From Deltaproteobacteria bacterium (GTDB taxonomy: Bacteria > Myxococcota_A > Polyangia > Nannocystales > Nannocystaceae): DNA of 64,000 nucleotides. The stretch lies in contig JADJEE010000012.1 of assembly GCA_016709225.1 (NCBI GenBank), positions 1,717,501 through 1,781,500 of the forward strand, in the 5' to 3' direction. Position numbers and translations under genes: made by a program. Positions 35,769-43,510 of the stretch are shown in pieces. The notes beneath the pieces were generated by a model that saw only the letters and a list, made by a program, of their open reading frames with translations, ran no database searches and was not told where the DNA came from. Position 1 is the stretch's first letter. Each line of letters opens with the position of its first letter.

Positions 35769-36074
35769 TCAGGTGCTGATCGAGAACGGCGCACGCACCA
35801 GCGTGGGCGGCAGCTTCAGCACCACGACGTCGTCGACGCGGGCCCCTGGTGGGCCCTGTCGACACCACTCGACCATGGCTTCGACCTTGTTCTGATCGCC
35901 CTCGATCTCGAGCGTGACGCTGCCATCGGCCTCGTTGCGGACGAAGCCCGAGAGCCCGAGGCTGGTGGCGTTGGCCTGGGCGCTGGCGCGGAACGAGACC
36001 CCTTGCACGACGCCGACCACGCGCGCCCGAATGCGCCGCCATTGCACCGTGTCGTTGCGTCCGCGCTCGTTCAC
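35769..36074 (-). CDS. acyP: Acylphosphatase
   Basis: 101 residues. Hydrolyses carboxyl-phosphate bonds such as acetyl phosphate. The catalytic Arg lies in VVQGVSFRASA and the catalytic Asn in GFVRNEADGSV; the family sequence is VQGVGFR...VRN.DG. GVSFR in place of GVGFR is a mild change. The GTG start at 36074 lies 7 nt after TAGCAT. Confidence 0.9.
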   Translation of the reverse strand: MNERGRNDTVQWRRIRARVVGVVQGVSFRASAQANATSLGLSGFVRNEADGSVTLEIEGDQNKVEAMVEWCRQGPPGARVDDVVVLKLPPTLVRAPFSIST

Positions 36075-36081
36075 GTCGACG

Positions 36082-36087
36082 ATGCTA
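36082..36087 (-). promoter_or_regulatory. -10-like box TAGCAT for acylphosphatase
   Basis: GGTAGCAT ends 7 nt before GTG 36074. It supports this start over longer antisense-derived readings. Confidence 0.45.
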
Positions 36088-36144
36088 CCAAGCCTTCGTG
36101 CGGGGGTTAAACCGCCGGGCCGGTGGCGGAACCTCGGCCTGCGA

Positions 36145-36969
36145 ATGCGACCTGCGACCCTGGGATTCCTCGTGATTGCGCTGTCTGCGTGCTTCGTGAC
36201 GGCGTCCGACGGCGACGACGACGGCGGCTCGGCCGGTGCGACGACGGCGGGGCCGTCGACCGGCGTCGACTCGTCGGGCAGCAGCGAGGCCGCGACCTCG
36301 AGCGATGCGAGCGCGTCCAGCTCGACCGGCGCGAGCTCGACCGGCGCGAGCTCGACCGGCGCGAGCTCGACCGGGACGAGCTCGACCGGTTCCACTGGCA
36401 CTGCGAGCGACGACGCCAGCGGTGGCTCGTCGAGCGCGAGCGCGGCGAGCACCGCCGACGGCTCGAGCGGCAGCGAGGGGCCGGCCCCGGACTGCGCTGC
36501 GTTCGACGATTGCGAGGACTGTGGCGCCGTCGACGGCTGCGGCTGGTGCGGTGCGACCGGCAGCTGTGCGGCCGGCGACGCGAGCGGCCCCGCGGGCGGC
36601 AGCTGCAGCGGCGGGTGGGTCGACGACGGCGACTTCTTCTCGTGCCCCGCGGCGAACTGCTTCGCGCAGACCGACTGCGCCAGCTGCCAGGACGCGTATC
36701 AAGGATGCGGCTGGTGTGCGTCGAACTCGACCTGCATGCCCGGCGCACCCGACATGCCGGCGCCGGGCGGCTCGTGCGAGGACGAGCAGTGGTACTTCGA
36801 CATCTGCCCCGAGGACTGCGCCGGCGAGATGACCTGCGTCTCGTGCACCGGCACGGTCGGTTGCGGCTGGTGCACCGCCGGTAACACCTGCATGGCTGGC
36901 ACCTCGGCAGGTCCACTCGCGGGATCGTGCGGCGGCACCTGGTCGATCGACACCGACGCGTGCTTCTAG
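36145..36969 (+). CDS. Cys-rich lipoprotein with three PSI-like GCGWC repeats
   Basis: 274 residues. Signal MRPATLGFLVIALSAC (lipobox LSAC), an acidic patch, then a Ser/Thr/Gly linker with tandem ASSTG units. The mature part has three repeats of about 50 residues, each with C-X2-C, then GCGWC, a Cys 4-5 residues later, and GSC. This is the cysteine pattern of PSI/plexin-like modules, stabilised by disulfides outside the cytoplasm. Likely a surface adhesion or binding protein. The gene is convergent with the second radical SAM gene, the two stop codons sharing one CTAG. Confidence 0.82.
   Translation: MRPATLGFLVIALSACFVTASDGDDDGGSAGATTAGPSTGVDSSGSSEAATSSDASASSSTGASSTGASSTGASSTGTSSTGSTGTASDDASGGSSSASAASTADGSSGSEGPAPDCAAFDDCEDCGAVDGCGWCGATGSCAAGDASGPAGGSCSGGWVDDGDFFSCPAANCFAQTDCASCQDAYQGCGWCASNSTCMPGAPDMPAPGGSCEDEQWYFDICPEDCAGEMTCVSCTGTVGCGWCTAGNTCMAGTSAGPLAGSCGGTWSIDTDACF
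36319..36390 (+). repeat. Five 15-bp tandem units encoding SSTGA
   Basis: AGCTCGACCGGCGCG is repeated three times exactly, then twice with end changes, in the linker of the Cys-rich lipoprotein. Probably length-variable. Confidence 0.9.
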
Positions 36970-38321
36970 CGCTCGCGCGTGGTGCCTGCGATCTCGTCGG
37001 GTGCCAGCTCGCGACCGGGACCCATGCGATCGACCAGCCGCGAGACCCGCGGACCTTCGATCGCAACCGGCCCCTCGCGCGCGGCCACCTCGGGGTCGCT
37101 CGACTCGCGCACGACCTGCCATAGGCCGTTGTCGAACGGCAGACCCGGCGCGGCGGCGACCCGCTCGATGCGCTCACGCAGACCCACGCGCCGCATCTCG
37201 AGCGCGCGGTGGTGGCAGAAGGGATTGTTGCCCGGGCGGCCCAGCAGCGGCTCGCTGGTCGCCGTGCATCCGGCCCGACAGGTGTCGGCGTAGTAGCACT
37301 CGCGGCAGTAGCCCCACAGATCGTCCACCGTGCGCTCGCGGATGTACGTGATCTCCGGCGCGTGATCCCAGATCGCGCGCAAGCCGTGCTCGCGCCAGCT
37401 GCCGCCCTGGTTGGTCGCGCCACCCAGGCTGGGGCAGCTCTTGATGACGCCATTGCTCTCGATGCCGAGCGTGACCACGCCGGCCGTGCAACCACCGTAG
37501 TGACCGCCGCGCTTCTGAACGAACCGCAGCTTCTGCTCGTTGGGGCCGAAGTAGCCGATGTTGTTCCCGGGCAGGAACTTGATGCCGCGCTCGCGACAGC
37601 GATCGGCGAGCTCGCCGAGCTGTTCGAACAGCTCGGGGATCATGTGCGGCTGCAGGATCAGCTCGGGATGATCCGCACCCGAGCCGTGCACCATCGTGAA
37701 CTGCAGCTGCCACGCGACCACGCCGGCGTCAGTCAGGCGATCGAGCAGCGGCGCGAGGTCGTTGCGGGTCAGCGCGTTGATCTGGGTGTTGGCGCCCACG
37801 CGCATGCCGGCGGCGCGGGCGTTGGCGACCGCCTCGAACGCGCGACGCCAGCTGCCCTTCTTGTTGCGCACGTGATCGTGATGCGCCTCGAGGCCGTCGA
37901 TCGACACCGACACCACCATCAAGCCGGCCTCACGGGCGGCCGCGCAGCGCTCGGCGCTCAGACCCCAGCCGCCGGTCACGATGCTCGAGGTCATGCCACG
38001 CTCGCGGATGCGCCGCACGACCAAGAGGAAGTCGTCGCGCAGGTAGGCCTCGCCGCCGATCAGCGCGACCTCGCCGACGCCGAGCTCCGCGAGCTCGTCG
38101 ACCATGCGCAGGGCCTCGTCGGTGGTGAGCTCGTCGTCGCGAGCGAAGCCGGCCCGCGGCCCGCAGTGCAGGCAGCGGTGGTCACACATCAAGGTGAACT
38201 CCCACACCGCGATCGCGCAGCGCGGCGAGGGCCCGAGATCGCGATCGGTGAAGCTGCGATCCTTGGGCGCTGGGAAGTGGGTGACCACCGGCAAGCGGCG
38301 GCGGACGTCGTCGAGCGCCAC
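36966..38321 (-). CDS. Radical SAM/SPASM enzyme, candidate lipoprotein maturase (copy 2)
   Basis: 451 residues from GTG 38321. GAAGAGG overlaps the upstream gene's stop codon, about 8 nt from this GTG. The cluster motif is C46-X3-C50-X2-C53 (CDHRCLHC), then LIGGEAYLR, VSIDG and ANTQIN. The SPASM part has GGCTAG, SCPSLGG, CRECYYADTCRAGC and GNNPFC. It is clearly paralogous to the enzyme at 7125-8384, with long identical words across the length. It has about 20 extra residues at the N-terminus and a longer C-terminal tail. It lies 11 nt downstream of its zinc-ribbon lipoprotein, so the two form an operon. Confidence 0.94.
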   Translation of the reverse strand: MALDDVRRRLPVVTHFPAPKDRSFTDRDLGPSPRCAIAVWEFTLMCDHRCLHCGPRAGFARDDELTTDEALRMVDELAELGVGEVALIGGEAYLRDDFLLVVRRIRERGMTSSIVTGGWGLSAERCAAAREAGLMVVSVSIDGLEAHHDHVRNKKGSWRRAFEAVANARAAGMRVGANTQINALTRNDLAPLLDRLTDAGVVAWQLQFTMVHGSGADHPELILQPHMIPELFEQLGELADRCRERGIKFLPGNNIGYFGPNEQKLRFVQKRGGHYGGCTAGVVTLGIESNGVIKSCPSLGGATNQGGSWREHGLRAIWDHAPEITYIRERTVDDLWGYCRECYYADTCRAGCTATSEPLLGRPGNNPFCHHRALEMRRVGLRERIERVAAAPGLPFDNGLWQVVRESSDPEVAAREGPVAIEGPRVSRLVDRMGPGRELAPDEIAGTTRER

Positions 38322-38332
38322 GGCGGGCCTCT

Positions 38333-38815
38333 TCAGGCGCCGGTGGCCGGACCGTACAGCGGTCCGACCGAGGCCGAGCCGCTGCTGGTGTCGCCATTGC
38401 CCGTCGATCCGCTCGAGCCCGAGCCCGAGCCCGAGCCCGAGTCGCTGCCGCCGGTGCTGCCGCCCGAGTCGTCGGTTGCGGTGTCGGTGATGCTCGAGTC
38501 GGTGACCGGGCCGTACAGCGGGCCGGTGACCTCGGTGCTGCTGCCGCTCGTGGCCGACGTCATGCTGTCGCTGCTCGCGGTCGAGCTGCCGCTGCCATCG
38601 GTGGTCGAGGCCGTCGTCGACGTCATCGTGCCCGACGCGGAGCCGGTGTCGCTCTCGGCGTCGTCGCCACCGCAAGCCGACAACGCGACCCCGAGCAGCA
38701 CGCCGAAGAAGCCACCCAGAGGCGCACGCGCGTGGGCGATCGCGGCCTCACAGAAGGGACAACGCGAAGACTCGGCGCGCACGAAACGACCACAGCCAGA
38801 ACATGCCAGCATCAT
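38333..38815 (-). CDS. Zinc-ribbon lipoprotein with two PLYGP motifs; candidate radical SAM substrate (copy 2)
   Basis: 160 residues with the same plan as 6638-7108: C5-X2-C8-X10-C19-X2-C22 zinc ribbon, hydrophobic segment (32-47), lipobox LSAC with C48, and a Ser/Thr/Gly/Asp linker. The only two tyrosines are in GPLYGPV (Y101) and GPLYGPA (Y154, seven residues from the end). The repeated PLYGP around 50 residues apart suggests two modification or processing sites. ATG 38815 has GGGAGG upstream. Operon order is substrate then enzyme. The linker is degenerate enough that only the ends and the leader align with copy 1. Confidence 0.82.
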   Translation of the reverse strand: MMLACSGCGRFVRAESSRCPFCEAAIAHARAPLGGFFGVLLGVALSACGGDDAESDTGSASGTMTSTTASTTDGSGSSTASSDSMTSATSGSSTEVTGPLYGPVTDSSITDTATDDSGGSTGGSDSGSGSGSGSSGSTGNGDTSSGSASVGPLYGPATGA

Positions 38816-38895
38816 GGTGACGATCCTCCCTCGGCTCCCGGGCCGCGCGCAAGATGGCCACGAAAACCCCCGGGGCCGCGTGCTACAAGCGGGGA

Positions 38896-40380
38896 ATGCG
38901 AGGGCACTACGCGTTGGCGTTGACGTTGGTCTCCGCGTGCCGCGGTGGCGCGGGCGACGGCGGTCCCGGCGGGAGCACGACCGTCGACGCGTCCTCGGGC
39001 CCCACCTCCACCGGGGCCGCCACGAGCGATGCGTCGGGCTCGACCGCCGCCGATTCGTCCAGCACTGGCGACACCGGCGAGCCGCAGGGCCCGTGGCAGC
39101 CCGGCACCGTCTACCCCTCGCTGCCGGAGCCCAGCCCGCGCGGCCTGCTCGATCTACGCGGGCTCATGCACACGCACTCGGTGTACTCGCACGACGCCTG
39201 CGACGAGATGCCGACCGATCCCGACGGCGAGTCCAACCGCGAGTGCTTCGAGGACCTGCGGCGCGCGCTGTGTCAGACCCGCCACGATTTCGTGATGTTC
39301 ACCGATCACCCCGATCGCTTCGCCGACAACGAGTACCCCGACACGCTGCTGTACGACCCCGATCGCGGCGACGCATTGCTCGAGCGCGACGGCCAGCCGG
39401 TCGGCAACTGGAGCGGCTGTGATGCGGCCGCGCCGGTGCTGCTGCTCGCGGGCAGCGAGGGCGCGACCATGCCGGTCGGGCTCGAGCACCACGCCGACGA
39501 TCGCGGCGACTACGGCCTCGTCACGCCGGAGGCGATCATGGCGCTGAAGGCGGCCGGCGCGGTCAGCCTGGTCGCGCACACCGAAGACTGGTCGGTCGAG
39601 CAGCTCGAGACCCTGCCGCTCGATGGCTTCGAGATGTTCAACCTCCACGCCAACGTCCTGCTCAACCTTCCCGCCGTGGCCGAGCTCCTGGCCAAGCTCG
39701 CCGCTGGCGGCGAGGGGCTGCCGCACTCGGACCTCGCGATCATGCCGATGTGGAGCGAAGACCCGCGCTACCTCGAGCGCTGGGGCAGCGTGCTCGCCCA
39801 CGACGTGCGGCGCGTGACCACGGTCGGCACCGATGCCCACCGCAACACGTTCATGCAGGTGCTCCCCGACGGCGAGCGCGTCGACAGCTTCCGCCGCATG
39901 ATGCAGTGGTTCTCGAACCACCTCCTGGTCGAGCCCGCCGCCGACGGATCATGGGACGACCGGGCGCTCAAGGAGGCCCTGCGCGCGCGTCGGCTGTACG
40001 CGGCGTTCGAGTACATGGGCTACCCCGAGGGCTTCGACGCCCACGTGCAGAGCGCGGCCGGGATCGTGGAAATCGGCGGCGAGGTCTCGCTCGCCGACGC
40101 GCCGACCATCCACGCGACCGCGCCCTCGGTGCGTGAGCTCGACCCCGGCGTCACCGCGCCCGAGATCTCCCTGCATGTCATGCGCGCGATCGAGGGTGGA
40201 TTCGAAGAGGTGCACGACGGCGTGGACACCATCGACTACGTCCCCGACGCGCCCGGGGCCTACCGCATCGAGGTCCGCATCGTGCCGCACCACCTGGCGG
40301 GCTGGCTCGGCGACTACGTCGCGCTGGCCGACGCGCCGCGACCCTGGATCTACGCCAACGCGTTCTTCGTGCGCCCGTGA
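38896..40380 (+). CDS. PHP-domain lipoprotein, predicted metal-dependent phosphoesterase
   Basis: 494 residues from ATG 38896, directly after GGGGA, giving signal MRGHYALALTLVSAC. A Ser/Thr/Asp linker precedes a PHP-type domain: LMHTHSVYSHDACDEMP (metal-binding HTHS and HD), VMFTDHPDRF, LAGSEGATM, and VGTDAHRNTF. These are the usual PHP motifs I-IV. Exported PHP lipoproteins are uncommon; substrate unknown. It is divergent from the second zinc-ribbon lipoprotein, 80 nt away. Confidence 0.85.
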   Translation: MRGHYALALTLVSACRGGAGDGGPGGSTTVDASSGPTSTGAATSDASGSTAADSSSTGDTGEPQGPWQPGTVYPSLPEPSPRGLLDLRGLMHTHSVYSHDACDEMPTDPDGESNRECFEDLRRALCQTRHDFVMFTDHPDRFADNEYPDTLLYDPDRGDALLERDGQPVGNWSGCDAAAPVLLLAGSEGATMPVGLEHHADDRGDYGLVTPEAIMALKAAGAVSLVAHTEDWSVEQLETLPLDGFEMFNLHANVLLNLPAVAELLAKLAAGGEGLPHSDLAIMPMWSEDPRYLERWGSVLAHDVRRVTTVGTDAHRNTFMQVLPDGERVDSFRRMMQWFSNHLLVEPAADGSWDDRALKEALRARRLYAAFEYMGYPEGFDAHVQSAAGIVEIGGEVSLADAPTIHATAPSVRELDPGVTAPEISLHVMRAIEGGFEEVHDGVDTIDYVPDAPGAYRIEVRIVPHHLAGWLGDYVALADAPRPWIYANAFFVRP

Positions 40381-40401
40381 AGGCAGGCGGTCAAAGGGCG
40401 C

Positions 40402-40407
40402 TATCAT
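40402..40407 (+). promoter_or_regulatory. -10-like box TATCAT
   Basis: GCTATCAT ends 9 nt before GTG 40417 and abuts GTG 40408, which favours the later start. Confidence 0.45.
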
Positions 40408-40416
40408 GTGGCGTCC

Positions 40417-41415
40417 GTGAAGGCCCCGCGCGCAACGACGTCGACCTGGTGGCTGGTGCTGCCCGATGGCAGCCGCAGGCGGGTCGAGCCCGGCGGCTGT
40501 CTGCTCGGGCGCGCGGCCGACTGCGATGTGGTGCTGGTCTCGCAGGACGCCAGTCGCCGCCAGGCGCTGGTCTATCTCTCCGCTGACGGCCCGCACGTGG
40601 TCGCGATGGGTCGCGCTCCGACCAAGCTCGGCACCGAGCTCGTCGAGGGCTCGCGCGCGCTGGTCGACGGCGCCGTGATCGAGGTGGTCGGCCAGCAGTA
40701 CCGCGTCGTCGCCGAGACCGTCGGTGAACGCGACGGCGAGCCCAGCTGGGTCATCGAGCGCGTGGGCGGGGCGTTCTTCGGCGTGGGCGACCGCCCGCTC
40801 ACGATCGGCTCCGACGCGGGTGACGACGTTCGCATCGAGGGCATGCCGCCGCGCGCGTTGATCCTGCGCGTGGTCGATGACCGCCTGCTGGTCGAGTTCG
40901 GCGACGCCGGCACGCTCGACGGTCAGGCCGTGGCCGCCGGCGCCATCGAGGCCGTCGGTGCGGGCACGCGCGTCGCGGTCGGCAGCGAGGTCATGCGCGT
41001 CATCGCAGGCGGCGGCGGCCACGATGCCACCACCCGCGGCGCCGATCGACCGAGCGCGGTGAAGGCGACCGCCGCGACCCTCGAGTTCCTGCCCAACGGT
41101 GGACGCCTGCGGCTGGTGGTCGGAGGCCGCGAACGCTCGCTGTACCTCGCCGATCGTCGCTGCGATCTGATGGCGTGCCTGCTGCAGCCGCCAGCGCCGC
41201 TACGCGTCGGCGAGTTCGTGCCCGACGACGTGCTGCTGCCGCGGGTATGGCCGGGCAAGCCGAGCGATCGTACCGCGATCAACGTGCTCGTCCACCGCCT
41301 GCGCCGCGACCTGGTGCGCGCCGGCATCGACGGCGTTGCGCTCATCGAGCGCTCGACGGGTGGTGGTGGCACACGGGTCGTGCTCGCCGGCGGCGCCGAC
41401 GTCAGCGTGCGTTGA
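40417..41415 (+). CDS. FHA-domain / winged-helix transcriptional regulator
   Basis: 332 residues from GTG 40417. An FHA domain (WLVLPDGSRRRVEPGGCLLG, then DCDVVLVSQDASRRQA) is followed by a second degenerate FHA-like region (about 110-200). The C-terminal OmpR/PhoB-type winged helix includes LLPRVWPGKPSDRTAINVLV and RLRRDLVRAGIDGVALI. FHA modules bind phosphothreonine, so kinase-controlled DNA binding without a receiver domain is likely. Myxobacterial genomes use such regulators widely. Target unknown. It ends 3 nt from the convergent next gene. Confidence 0.85.
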   Translation: MKAPRATTSTWWLVLPDGSRRRVEPGGCLLGRAADCDVVLVSQDASRRQALVYLSADGPHVVAMGRAPTKLGTELVEGSRALVDGAVIEVVGQQYRVVAETVGERDGEPSWVIERVGGAFFGVGDRPLTIGSDAGDDVRIEGMPPRALILRVVDDRLLVEFGDAGTLDGQAVAAGAIEAVGAGTRVAVGSEVMRVIAGGGGHDATTRGADRPSAVKATAATLEFLPNGGRLRLVVGGRERSLYLADRRCDLMACLLQPPAPLRVGEFVPDDVLLPRVWPGKPSDRTAINVLVHRLRRDLVRAGIDGVALIERSTGGGGTRVVLAGGADVSVR

Positions 41416-41418
41416 GCC

Positions 41419-41712
41419 TTAGTACTCGTCTTCGTGGATGGTCTCGTCGGTGATCTCGGCGCGGACGCGCTGCCCGGTGCGCCCCTTCGCCTGCACGACC
41501 TGGATCAGCATCGCCCACACGCCGCCGTAGTTGATCCAACCAGCCTCGGACTCGGCGATCACGCGACCCAGCACCACCACGCGCAGCGGCACCGGCGGCT
41601 CGATGCGCATGCTCTTGCGCGACCAGTACGACAACGGGCTGCTCCAGTAGGTGTCGATGCTCTCCCAGGTCTCGTCCTCGCGGAACGTGTGCGCCTTGTA
41701 GTGGGTCGCCAT
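41419..41712 (-). CDS. Small conserved-looking hypothetical protein
   Basis: 97 residues from ATG 41712, cytoplasmic, Trp/Tyr-rich (ETWESIDTYWSSPLSYWSRK) with a beta-rich middle (LRVVVLGRVIAESEAGWINYGGVWAML) and an acidic tail ending HEDEY. No family recognised. It has TATGCT 14 nt upstream. Confidence 0.65.
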   Translation of the reverse strand: MATHYKAHTFREDETWESIDTYWSSPLSYWSRKSMRIEPPVPLRVVVLGRVIAESEAGWINYGGVWAMLIQVVQAKGRTGQRVRAEITDETIHEDEY

Positions 41713-41726
41713 CGTCGTCGGCGCGG

Positions 41727-41732
41727 AGCATA
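41727..41732 (-). promoter_or_regulatory. -10-like box TATGCT
   Basis: GCTATGCT ends 14 nt before ATG 41712. Confidence 0.4.
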
Positions 41733-41779
41733 GCGATGCGCCCGGCCGACCGCCAGCTGCGCCCACGGCGGGAACGGCC

Positions 41780-42652
41780 CTACTGGCAACGCGCCCACAT
41801 CTCGATCCACTTCGCGTAGTCCTGATACGCGGGGTCGGCGGTGCTCGGCATCTTGTCGTGGCCGCCGTGCACGACGCCACCGGCCTGCTCCGCCAGCGGC
41901 TTGGTCAGCAACAGGCTGCGGCTGGGGGTCGCCGCGTCGAGCAGCCCCGAGCCAACCACCTCGCGCATGGTCGCGAGCGATCCGAGATCGCACGCGCCGT
42001 CCTTGATCCACCGCGGCGCGTCCTCGGGGTCGCCGTCGTGGCTGTCGAAGTGGCAGGGGTAACAGCGACCGCGCCACGAGTACACCAGCGCCGCGAAGCC
42101 CTCCTCCAGCGTGCGGTCGCTGCAGTCACCCGGATCTTCGTAGGGACGCGCGCCGCTCGCCTGCGACGAGTTCGGCACCTCGCACTCGCCGGCCAGCACC
42201 TGGGTGCCGCCGCATGGGTCGTCGATGCTCGGACACACCTCGGCGCCGCAGCGCGCGTTGTACTCGATCCACTGCAACACGGCGTCGTGCTCGGCGTCGA
42301 TGACCCGCTGCGTGATGAGGGCGTTGGCTGGCTCGGCGCGCAGGATCCAGCTCAGCACCACGCTCTCCCGCGGCTGTTCGAGATCCACGATGCCCGACTC
42401 CACCATGCATGCCATCGTGGCGCACGGATCGCCCTGGCCGTAGAGCCCGAGGTTGACGCCCGAGAGGTGGCACTCGTTGCAGGTCGACTGCCGCTCCGAC
42501 GACAGCAACGGCGCGATGCGCTCGTCGAACAGTCGCGTCGCGTCTTCGTCGGTGCACGTCAGCGGCGCGTCGTCGTCGTCGGCGCGATCGCAGTGGGTGG
42601 CGCCGAGGGCCACACCGAGCAGGAACATGCGCGCACGCGGGAGCATCGACAT
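41780..42652 (-). CDS. Lipoprotein with two CXXCH motifs, cytochrome-c-like
   Basis: 290 residues. The start is MSMLPRARMFLLGVALGATH followed by Cys, a signal with a poor lipobox. CXXCH motifs are CNECHLSG (about 57) and CYPCH (about 195), each in a similar context with SVVLSWIL/RSLLLTKPL and a later EYNARC/IEMWARC. The protein thus looks like two repeats of a short cytochrome c module, likely periplasmic. It may act in electron transfer, or be a haem-less Cys-rich protein. A strong hairpin lies just upstream of the ATG. Confidence 0.75.
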   Translation of the reverse strand: MSMLPRARMFLLGVALGATHCDRADDDDAPLTCTDEDATRLFDERIAPLLSSERQSTCNECHLSGVNLGLYGQGDPCATMACMVESGIVDLEQPRESVVLSWILRAEPANALITQRVIDAEHDAVLQWIEYNARCGAEVCPSIDDPCGGTQVLAGECEVPNSSQASGARPYEDPGDCSDRTLEEGFAALVYSWRGRCYPCHFDSHDGDPEDAPRWIKDGACDLGSLATMREVVGSGLLDAATPSRSLLLTKPLAEQAGGVVHGGHDKMPSTADPAYQDYAKWIEMWARCQ

Positions 42653-42658
42653 GGGAGT

Positions 42659-42681
42659 GGGCGGGCCTGCACGACCCGCCC
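42659..42681 (-). promoter_or_regulatory. Leader hairpin before the cytochrome-like gene
   Basis: GGGCGGG (42659-42665) pairs with CCCGCCC (42675-42681) around a 9-nt loop. It lies 7 nt before ATG 42652 and would cover the ribosome-binding region if transcribed. A TAGGAT-like hexamer lies just upstream at 42685-42690. Control of translation is possible. Confidence 0.35.
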
Positions 42682-42760
42682 GCGATCCTACTACGTCGCG
42701 TGGGCGCCGACGGATCGATCGGTCCCCGCCCGGCGGCCGTGGGATGGCCGCTGCGCGCGA

Positions 42761-43462
42761 TCAGGGGGATGCCACCGCCGCGAGCAGGGCGCGGCCGCGG
42801 GTGATGAGTCCGGGCGCGCTCTGCTCGTGCTTGAAGAACACGTAGCTCTCCGGCCATGCGGCGCCGACCCGCGCGAGCCAGTCGCCGAGCGCGCCGTCGT
42901 CGTAGTCGTCGGCGCGCAGGCGCAGGTAGCCGATCGGCGCGGTCGCAACCAGCGGCGGATCGGGCTGGTCTTCGTCGGAGGCGCACAGGCACACGGCCGC
43001 ACCGCGCAGCACCGCGTAGACCTCGTCGCAGAACCACGAGCGGTGGCGGAACTCGATCGCCGCGCGGTGCTCGGTCGGCAGCGCGGCGACGAACGCCTGC
43101 AGCACCGCGTCGTCGCGGCGCAGAAACGGCGGGCACTGGTAGAGCACGGCCCCGAGCTTGTCGCCCAGCGACTCGAGCTGCCGATACAGGTACTGCACGT
43201 TGTCGGCGGTGTCGCGCAGGCGCGACATGTGCGTGATGCGTCGCGATGCCTTGATGACGAAGCGAAAGTCCGCGGGCACCACGTCCGCCCAGCGCCGCAA
43301 CACCTCGGCCTTGGGCATGCGATAGAAGGTGTTGTTGATCTCGACGGTGTCGAAGCGCGCGGCGTAGAACGCCAGCATGTCGTCGCTCGCGAGATCGGCG
43401 GGATAGAAGTCGCCGCGCCAGAAGTCGTAGCTGAAGCCGCTCGAGCCGATGCGCACGTGCAC
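42761..43462 (-). CDS. DUF72 family protein
   Basis: 233 residues, the normal DUF72 size, TIM-barrel-like. Signatures: IGSSGFSYDFWRGDFYP at the start, YAARFDTVEINNTFYRMP, FRFVIKASRRITH, QCPPFLRRDD, and AIEFRHRSWF. The YxxxFxxVExNxTFY motif is diagnostic. Biochemical role is unknown. GTG 43462 lies 11 nt after TACCCT. Confidence 0.94.
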   Translation of the reverse strand: MHVRIGSSGFSYDFWRGDFYPADLASDDMLAFYAARFDTVEINNTFYRMPKAEVLRRWADVVPADFRFVIKASRRITHMSRLRDTADNVQYLYRQLESLGDKLGAVLYQCPPFLRRDDAVLQAFVAALPTEHRAAIEFRHRSWFCDEVYAVLRGAAVCLCASDEDQPDPPLVATAPIGYLRLRADDYDDGALGDWLARVGAAWPESYVFFKHEQSAPGLITRGRALLAAVASP

Positions 43463-43473
43463 GATCGCGCGTC

Positions 43474-43479
43474 AGGGTA
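43474..43479 (-). promoter_or_regulatory. -10-like box TACCCT for the DUF72 gene
   Basis: GCTACCCT ends 11 nt before GTG 43462, within the 48-nt divergent gap. Confidence 0.45.
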
Positions 43480-43510
43480 GCAAGCTTTCGCGGCCCCCGT
43501 CGCCACCGAC

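Noticed and set aside
36319..36390. Phase-variable switch in the Cys-rich lipoprotein
   Set aside because: The repeat unit is 15 bp, a multiple of three, so changes in copy number would not shift the frame.
38410..38445. Tandem PEPEPE-like coding on the plus strand
   Set aside because: This is the complement of the Ser/Gly linker of the zinc-ribbon lipoprotein, not a separate gene.
37209..39422. A 737-codon open frame antisense to radical SAM copy 2 and its partner
   Set aside because: It crosses two genes with strong motifs and a divergent promoter region; no protein features seen.
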